Assembly (NCBI RefSeq): GCF_964204645.1
Contig: NC_134025.1
Coordinates: forward strand, 18,012,001 to 18,072,000
Reading direction: 5' to 3'
Length of the DNA stretch: 60,000 bases
Origin: Tubulanus polymorphus
Lineage: Eukaryota > Nemertea > Palaeonemertea > Tubulaniformes > Tubulanidae
Positions 54,062-60,000 of this stretch are shown piece after piece. The first letter of the stretch is position 1. Every line of letters starts with the position of its first letter. Position numbers and translations under genes: made by a program. The notes below the pieces were generated by a model that saw only the letters and a program-made list of their open reading frames with translations, was not told the origin of the DNA and made no database searches.

Positions 54062-54625
54062 TTACGATATAAGTTCCAAATTCTGTTTAGAAATTTGTGA
54101 CGTGGACATGTGTTTAAATTTTTGTTGTGATCTTGGAATACCAAGGGAAAAAGCTTTCTTTGAAACCTTCTTACGAAGAAAAAATGACATGTCAAAAGAA
54201 TCAACATTAACAGCTAATGCGTATTCTTTGAGGTATCGTTCTAAATCCAACACATTAGCAAATTGGAGAACTAGAGTACCATCCGCACAGGGTAATCCTA
54301 AATTGTTTCTGCTATGAGAATCGACTATATGAAATTGTGAATTTTCACATACATTTGATTTTAATGAACCAGTGACAGAACTTTTAGCTTTTAATGGGAG
54401 ATCATCAAAGCAGTTGAAGTATTCAGGCAAGTCAGTTATGAACAAGTATGAAGCTTTAGAGAAATATTTTGTTATTTGCTTATACAATTCATCGCCTTCC
54501 CGTAACACATTATCAATATCATTATGCAACCATAATTCAGGATCAAGCACCAAAGAGTAAATTAGAGCATATGCTGAGTTGGGAACACATTGCTTACCAG
54601 CAGAAAATGGTGAAAATTCATCCAA
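54062..54625 (-). pseudogene. Papain-fold cysteine peptidase-like domain of Helitron
   Basis: 187 codons open. KQCVPNSAYALIYSLV provides a Gln-Cys catalytic pair (about residues 11-26) and FHIVDSHSRNNLGLPCADGT supplies the His with following acidic/polar residues, then LVLQFANVLDLERYL. The layout matches OTU-like or herpesvirus tegument-type (C76) deubiquitinase folds. Ubiquitin-type peptidases are known accessory domains in animal Helitrons. Whether it was the N-terminus of the Rep/helicase protein or a separate protein is unclear. It is followed by the basic region. Confidence 0.6.
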
Positions 54626-54800
54626 GTCACCTTGATGAAATTGTCCATGAGTAATATTTGCAACACTATTAGATCATGCTAAAACAATCATTTAGCTACA
54701 ATAATACTCTTGTTGAATGATACACAGAGGACAAAACTTGCAATGTATAGGCAGTTTAGACTGTGTATGAAGTTGTATAATGAAGTTGTATAATAGAAAC

Positions 54801-55095
54801 GTACACTCTGTAGTATTACGTTATTAACGAGACCGAACTGTATTACACTAACTTGTACTACAGAATCGAACACTCTGTAGTATTACAGTATTACCGAGAC
54901 TGAACTGTATTACACTAAGTTGTACTATAGAATCGCACACTCTGTAGTATTACGGTATTAACGAGACTGAACTGTATTACACTAAGTTTTACTATAGAAT
55001 CGTACACTGTAGTATTACGGTATCAACGGGACTGAACTGTATTATACTAAGTTGTACTATAGAATCGTACACTGTAGTATTACGTTATCAACTTA
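54801..55095. repeat. Tandem repeat, about 67 bp x 4.4
   Basis: Units begin at CACTCTGTAGTATTACG-type words near 54804, 54871, 54938, 55004 and 55069, each followed by GACTGAACTGTATTACACTA. Differences between units are few. Noncoding. Confidence 0.85.
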
Positions 55096-56192
55096 CCTTG
55101 ACTTATCTTGCTTGAATGAACTTGAATATGTAAAACTGAAATAAAAATGTAATATAACATATTGAAGTAACTTCCAAAATCCAGAAATCTGAACCCAGTG
55201 CCCCAACTGCACACCAAGCTTAATGGAAATTCATCAAGAACAAGAATTGATGTTGACACGTATATCCCCGGGACACTCCGCATCAGTACTTGTGACACAA
55301 CAGATGAAGCATCTGCAATGATTACACCGGACGCGCTGTTGCCAAAAAACCAATATGTCCCCCGGACGAAGTCGTGGGGGACAAACCAAAAGCCCTTAGG
55401 GGCACTATGGCCAGCCTGTCACATTTGCTTATCATAATGATGTAGTCTGTGGGTTATATTTGTCAATATACACAATTTTGATGGCTAATAAGCATATCAA
55501 GGTCATCAACCCGATTTGAGAAAAGCTATCTTCGAACAATTATCCGTAGCACAAATAAAAATTCCTCCCAGAAACCAAAGCAACTAAAGATTTCCTAGAA
55601 ATCGATCTTGAAATATTATTTTAAATCTTAAAATAAAACCCGGAAGTAAAACAGTAGACGATACCGCTGGTTCACGTGAACACATGCGCAGCTGATTTCT
55701 GTAGCTAAGCCGATCATAGAGGAGGCTTTGCTCTCTGATTGGCTTTTTAAAACTGATATTTTTTCATTCAGGCTTTCGTGAAAAACCCTCTGTTAATTTT
55801 AATGAGGCATTTTTTCAAAATTCGGCTTCCTAGGAATTGGAGAATGGATTACACTTGAATGCATTTGTAGGCCTATGAATATATGACCAGTTGCACAATG
55901 AAAAAGCCTTTCTGATTCATCTGGAAACCATGTCATTTAAATTCGCTCCATTTGCATAATGATAGGCTCAGCCTACGGCTGGCCTAAACATGTTTAGTAT
56001 TACTATTAGACTATTGTGTACAAGTGCTGACAAATGCTGCTACTGCAGCGCAGCATTGTGAAATGAATTCACACAGTCTTTCTATTTTGATATTCAACTC
56101 AAGTTAATTGTGTTACATTTTCAAACTGTGAATTATAAATGAAAAGTTGGTGGCTTACTAGTCTTGAAATGAAGGCTAAACTTAATAATGGC
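55096..56192. other. Unassigned noncoding DNA
   Basis: No gene recognised. The open frame at 55198-55437 has no family motif and low-information composition. TAGGCCTATGAATATATG-type repeat words near 55868 suggest dispersed repeats. Confidence 0.4.
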
Positions 56193-56201
56193 GTAATGTT
56201 G

Positions 56202-56816
56202 GGGTGTTCGAACTTGTGAATCACTGAATCACTGAATTTTATGTTAATTATAATTTTTCATTTCACTGATTGTTTCAAATAATTGTAAAATAAACAATAT
56301 AATAAATGATAAATCATATAAGTGGCGGCATATTTGGCGACAGTAACACTTTTAAAGCAAGATTCACGTTCAACGCTTCAACATTAAATTGAATTTGCGG
56401 TAAGCGGGCTCGGACCAACACACGTAAATTTATTTTTATTACATCCAGCAGTCAACAATTTCACTTCAATCATTGCCCCACGTTTCAATCGTCATGATTG
56501 TGTGTATTTTTCTATCAAATCTGCAACTTGGGTCCCCCTAAGGGCAAATCCCCACTAAAGCTGTTAGGCTACATCGAAGTCCCGATGACAATAGCCGAAG
56601 GCCCTTACCGCAGTCCGCAAAATACTACATCCGTTACCGGAGTCCAACTGAATTTTTTATCGAATATATGTAACGAAATTGAATAGATAAAATATAAATT
56701 TTCTTTAGAATATGTAAAATTAACATGGATTCAGCGTATTTAAAAATAAATTCAATGATTCAGCAAAATTAACATGATAATCAGCGTTTCAGCGATTCAG
56801 CGAAATTCGAACACCT
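56202..56816. mobile_element. Non-autonomous hAT element (MITE, 615 bp)
   Basis: Flanked by the direct repeat GTAATGTTG (56193-56201 and 56817-56825), containing an 8-bp hAT duplication. The inverted ends read GGTGTTCGAA followed by repeats of GAATCACTGAATC-type words (left) and GATTCAGCGAAATTCGAACACC (right, inverted). No coding sequence. TGTTCGAA at the tip is shared with the 46857-48110 element. Confidence 0.85.
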
Positions 56817-56825
56817 GTAATGTTG

Positions 56826-57739
56826 CATCCAACATCGACCGGCACCAAAAATTAGCAAGAAAATCCATGTTCATCGCGTTTGTATTTATATGAAACCTGG
56901 CAACAAAATACCAGATATAATCAAAATTTCCCTAAGATTCATTTGTAAGGCATCACAAGATTAAGATGCGTTTTGGGATCAGAATTATTGAATTTGAAAA
57001 CCGATATAAATCACATTCCCACCAGGCAGGAGGGGAACACGCCATTTTGCTTTTTCATTATCGACTAATCATCGTTCCGTTCGGACATATTTTCCAGCAC
57101 GGAGTGGGTTGTCATGCCGTTTTCTATCATTTAATTATAAGTTCAATTAATGGTGTAGGTGATTACAGTTCGTATGATAAGAATAATAGCTTACTTCAAA
57201 GAAAATATTTGATTAACTTACTTGAGCTCGGCAATACCGCAACACCCTTGCTCGACGAAAATGGCGCGTGAGCTAACCGAGTGCAAAATGGGGATTCCCA
57301 TATCCTTGATTTTCTGATTATACAATGAATATTGCCTCGAAACCACAAGATTAATAGTAAACAAATAAATACATAGATTTTCTTTATTTCTAAAAATGAA
57401 TCTTTATTCTTAAATCAAATTCTTCTTGATTCGATTGAACAGCGGCTCTCCCAGTGACGTCATCATCATGAAAACAAGGTCAAGCATCGATTAGTAGAAT
57501 GGGGAAAAATTTACGAAAAATGTATCGAAAATTTGCTCATTTTTTCCCAGTACTTTCAAATTGCTTAGAGCTGATGGGCGAAACTGGCCATATTAATTCC
57601 ACTATCTATTTCCCTCCAAATGACAAAATATCAGCTGTGTATATTTAGTGGTTACAATTTGTGCCACCAAGAGCTAACAGAAAGTTAAACTCAGAACCAT
57701 TCTATAAGGATCAACACAGTTGATCCTAAAAACTGATAA
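56826..57739. other. Unassigned noncoding DNA
   Basis: Nothing recognisable until Polinton-1 homology resumes at about 57740. The open frame at 56966-57271 shows no motif. Confidence 0.4.
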
Positions 57740-58416
57740 TATACAAAAATACAATGATGGAAGAGAATTTGATAATTCATTTGTTCATGGACTCTTAGAT
57801 TATCATAATATTAAATATTTTTCAACAAAATCGGATAAAAAAGCAGCAGTTTTTGAACGATTTAATAGAACATTAAGAACAAGAATGTAAAAAATTTCTC
57901 AGCAAATAATACTTATAAAAGGATTTATATTTTACCAAAATTGATAGGAGGTTATAATAATTCTTATCATTCTTCTATTGGAATGAAACCTTTTGATGCT
58001 AGAAAACCTGAAAATGCTGAAATTGTTTATAATAATTTATATGGGGCATTTCTTATAGATGATTTTGGTGAACCTAAATTTAAAGTTTGTCAAAATGTTA
58101 GAATTTCTAAGTATAAAAAGATATTTGATAAAGGATACATCCATAATCTTACTAGAGAAATATATAAAATAAATAAAGTAATAACAACAAAACCATATGT
58201 CTATAAATTAGAAGATTTAGATGGTGAAGAAGTTGATGGGTATTTTTAAGAAGAAGAATTAAGTTTAACCACTGAAAATCTAGAACAAGAATATAAAATC
58301 GAAAAAGTAGTAAAAACAAAAACTGTTAAAAGAAAAAATATTCTTCAGTAAAATGGATTGGATGGCCTCATAGATTTAACGAACGGATATTATCAAGTAA
58401 AATTAAAGATATATAA
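57740..58416 (+). pseudogene. Integrase C-terminal half, Polinton-1
   Basis: It resumes at the codons before the catalytic Glu (FERFNRTLRTRM), then YNNSYHSSIGMKPFDARKPE, KYKKIFDKGY, YKLEDLDGEEVDGYF, a TAA at 58247-58249, and a chromodomain remnant (KWIGWPHRFNERI). Frameshifts near 57890 and 58340. The first half including two catalytic Asp residues is absent. Confidence 0.85.
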
Positions 58417-58996
58417 ATGAATTAGGAATTATTTATATTTGAACCTCATAATATGTTAATTTTTGGTGTAAAAAATTGTGGAAAAACTTATTTTATATTA
58501 AATTCATTAGACAATGTTTATAAAAACTATAGTATTATTTTGTCCAACGTATGAATTTAAACAAACTTATGATAGAAATATTACTAGAAATAATAAATTT
58601 ATTGTATAAGATCCTAAAACAGTTAAAGAAAATTTAGATAATTGTATTAAAATAGAATTTGATCAAATTATTTATCATAGATGATTGTGCAAATTTACAT
58701 GATTCAAAAATACGAGAAAGTGAATTATGTTATTTAGCTTTTTCTGGTAAACATTTTGGGATAACAACGTGGGTTTTAAATCAAAACTATAATTCAATTG
58801 ATAAAGATTTTAGAGAAAACATTAGATTTTTAGTATTATTCTACAATAAAGATAGAAAATCAATGAAAAATGCGCTTGAGGAAAATGATATTATTCCACA
58901 TGATTTACATAATGAATATATGGATAAATTGAAAAATAATAAAAGATCAAAATTACTATTTCGATTACAACACCCATTTAAATATGAATTTATTTA
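58417..58996 (+). pseudogene. Packaging ATPase, Polinton-1 (broken)
   Basis: ATG 58417-58419 lies in an ATATATAAATG block with TAG as codon 3. Walker A GVKNCGKT (near 58465) and Walker B FIIDDCAN (near 58670) are present, followed by LAFSGKHFGITTWVLNQ. Frameshifts near 58520 and 58660; the last 112 codons are open. Confidence 0.85.
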
Positions 58997-59190
58997 AGTT
59001 CAACTAGCTTGTTAATCCATTATATTTTTATTTACATTCTAGTTGAAATTTAATTGATGGTAGTTGAAACAAATATCAAATAAAATTCAACAAGAAATAA
59101 ATAAAAACAATAATATTTCAACTAGCTTGTTAAACTAGTATATTTTTAGTTACATTCTAGTTGAATTCTAGTTGCAACAACACAACTATT
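58997..59190. repeat. CAACTAG iteron-like region, Polinton-1
   Basis: Contains TTCAACTAGCTTGTTAA twice (58999 and 59118), TTACATTCTAGTTGAA twice, and TTCTAGTTG. Same location as the array at 28905-29184 in Polinton-2. Confidence 0.65.
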
Positions 59191-59205
59191 TGTTTTGTAA
59201 TAAAA

Positions 59206-59440
59206 ATGGGTGGTGAAAAGAAAATAAAATCTAAAAATAGTGATGTTCCAATTGAAAAAAACTTTGGTTGATTTAGGTATAACAGAAACAAAATTAACAG
59301 ATACAAAATTAACTCCAGATGATGGTGCTTTAAATGATATCAAATTTGTGTTGTTAATAATTTTGAAACTACTACTATTAAAAATGAAAATATTTGTGAA
59401 ATTCCAAAATTCACAATAAAAAAAAATGGATTAATATTTT
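59206..59440 (+). pseudogene. Fused remnants of the 160-aa and 117-aa genes
   Basis: It begins as the 160-aa gene (GGEKKIKSKNSDV, then a frameshift and TETKL) and after about 59340 becomes the C-terminus of the 117-aa gene (ENICEIPKFTIKKN). Roughly 0.8 kb present in Polinton-2 between these points is deleted. Confidence 0.7.
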
Positions 59441-59577
59441 AGAAAAAAAGCAAAAAATAATTTTATTTTTAATTAATTGAATATCTAGCTACTTTTGTCT
59501 ATCTACGCGGAACAATTCAATTGTCCAGATAAGTCATTTCGGATTCTAGATATTCATTATTTTTATTTTTTTATTTA
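59441..59577. other. Convergent intergenic region, Polinton-1
   Basis: Shares CAATTGTCCAGATAAGT and TTTCGGATTCT with Polinton-2 (27800-27850, inverted). The GGTGCC hairpin is not present. Confidence 0.4.
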
Positions 59578-59850
59578 TTAAACAATTTCTAAATCATGAT
59601 GACCGTCTTCAATTTTTCCATGATAAATTATTTTAAATCCATCTAAATCTTTTAATTCCTCTTTACTCAATGAAACCCAATTATCAGGTAAAAATACTTT
59701 AAATTCCCGCGTTGTACTAACAGTACAGTAACTTAAATTCGCTGATATTTCATCTCCATATTTAGTTTTTATCTTTTCTAATTTTAATAATTTATGTTCA
59801 ATTTCTTTTGTAACATCGACTAACTTTTTCATTTCAAATTGTTTTTGCTG
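59578..59850 (-). pseudogene. 108-aa Polinton protein homologue, start lost
   Basis: 84 codons open from an internal start (KKLVDVTKEIEHKLLKLEKI ... REFKVFLPDNWVSLS ... GHHDLEIV), very similar to the 27444-27770 protein. Stop at 59578-59580. The upstream codons are partly present, but no start block or ATG survives because the terminal region is deleted. It is the best-conserved gene of Polinton-1. Confidence 0.7.
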
Positions 59851-59886
59851 GTTTTATTCTGTTATTTATTTCTGTTATTTATTATT

Positions 59887-59911
59887 CTGAAAACGCCATA
59901 TTCCCATTACT
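59887..59911 (-). repeat. Polinton-1 right tip
   Basis: Inverted AGTAATGGGAATATGGCG, matching both the Polinton-2 tip AGTAATTGG and the left end of Polinton-1 (TGGCGTTTTCAG). No 6-bp duplication can be matched with the left flank. Confidence 0.6.
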
Positions 59912-60000
59912 AGCGCGTTCACACGCAAACCATTCACTCGATACTAAACATTGGTCAAACAAAGCGAAGTGGATCATATCCAGTGCCAGTTGCAATTCAA
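59912..60000. other. Right flank
   Basis: Starts AGCGCGTTCACACG, a word of the foldback family seen left of Polinton-1. No gene. Confidence 0.4.

Larger units (their letters stand above)
44780..54660 (-). mobile_element. Helitron (Helentron-like), broken and invaded
   Basis: Minus-strand order: cysteine peptidase-like domain, basic region, DUF6570-like region, HUH Rep, PIF1-type helicase, EEP endonuclease, RPA-like OB-fold exons. The presence of an endonuclease after the helicase fits the Helentron/Helitron2 branch. Insertions: 145-bp satellite (51460-52380), foldback element (50210-50430), non-autonomous hAT (46857-48110). The true termini were not identified, so boundaries are approximate. 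Many stops. Confidence 0.8.
57740..59911 (+). mobile_element. Polinton-1 (Maverick), right part
   Basis: Collinear with Polinton-2 from mid-integrase to the tip. It contains the integrase C-terminus, ATPase, CAACTAG array, a fused pair of small genes, the opposite-strand 108-aa homologue, and a 25-bp tip matching the start of the left terminal repeat. Most of the terminal repeat and the 91-bp repeat block are missing. Confidence 0.85.

Noticed and set aside
55198-55437. 79-codon frame as a gene
   Set aside because: No motif, start block or neighbouring exon; likely repeat DNA.
1-60000. tRNA or rRNA genes
   Set aside because: I saw no cloverleaf with conserved GGTTCGA-type T-loop and anticodon arm, and no rRNA core motifs; a tRNAscan/Infernal run would be decisive.

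Overview
The window is eukaryotic, probably a marine invertebrate and perhaps a mollusc. The evidence is spliceosomal introns, CR1- and L2-type LINEs, Helitron, hAT and Polinton elements, and invertebrate-style satellites. The species call is inference only. No intact host gene is visible. Almost all 60 kb is transposable element, nested several layers deep.

Layout. 1-3484: unassigned flank with a 150-bp foldback palindrome. 3485-16360: left part of an old, heavily broken Polinton/Maverick (Polinton-1) holding an intein-bearing protein-primed DNA polymerase B, a zinc-finger gene, part of a capsid-type gene and a run of small membrane-protein genes, one of them duplicated in tandem. A 4.1-kb unassigned block (about 9751-13885) interrupts it. 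16361-26502: CR1-like LINE, split by an L2-like LINE (20206-25975), which is itself split by a hAT-like DNA transposon (21427-25004) with an uninterrupted two-exon transposase. 27065-43263: a second, structurally complete Polinton (Polinton-2, 16.2 kb, minus orientation) with perfect 68-bp terminal inverted repeats and the 6-bp duplication GATGAC; it sits inside the last codons of a gene-like frame. 43741-44640: truncated LINE. About 44780-54660: a large broken Helitron on the minus strand (cysteine peptidase, DUF6570-like region, HUH Rep, PIF1-type helicase, EEP endonuclease, RPA-like OB fold), carrying a non-autonomous hAT, a foldback element and a 145-bp satellite. 54801-55095: 67-bp tandem repeats. 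56202-56816: another small hAT. 57740-59911: right part of Polinton-1.

How the genes work together. Polinton-2 has the set needed for a self-synthesising, virus-like transposon: PolB (replication), chromodomain integrase (insertion), A32/FtsK-type ATPase (packaging), double-jelly-roll major capsid protein, a candidate penton protein, a large coiled-coil membrane protein, about five small membrane or unknown proteins, and a multi-zinc-finger protein. No adenain-like protease was recognised. Every core gene carries at least one stop or frameshift, so this copy is not autonomous as read.

Most interesting points. (1) Both Polintons carry a LAGLIDADG homing-endonuclease intein inside the PolB active-site motif C, a selfish element within a selfish element. 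(2) Nearly every Polinton gene starts with the same compact block, a T-run, 1-3 nt, then TA(A/T)ATAAATG, fused to the start codon and reminiscent of poxvirus-type late promoters (TAAATG). (3) A cytologically layered nest allows relative dating of at least six insertion events.
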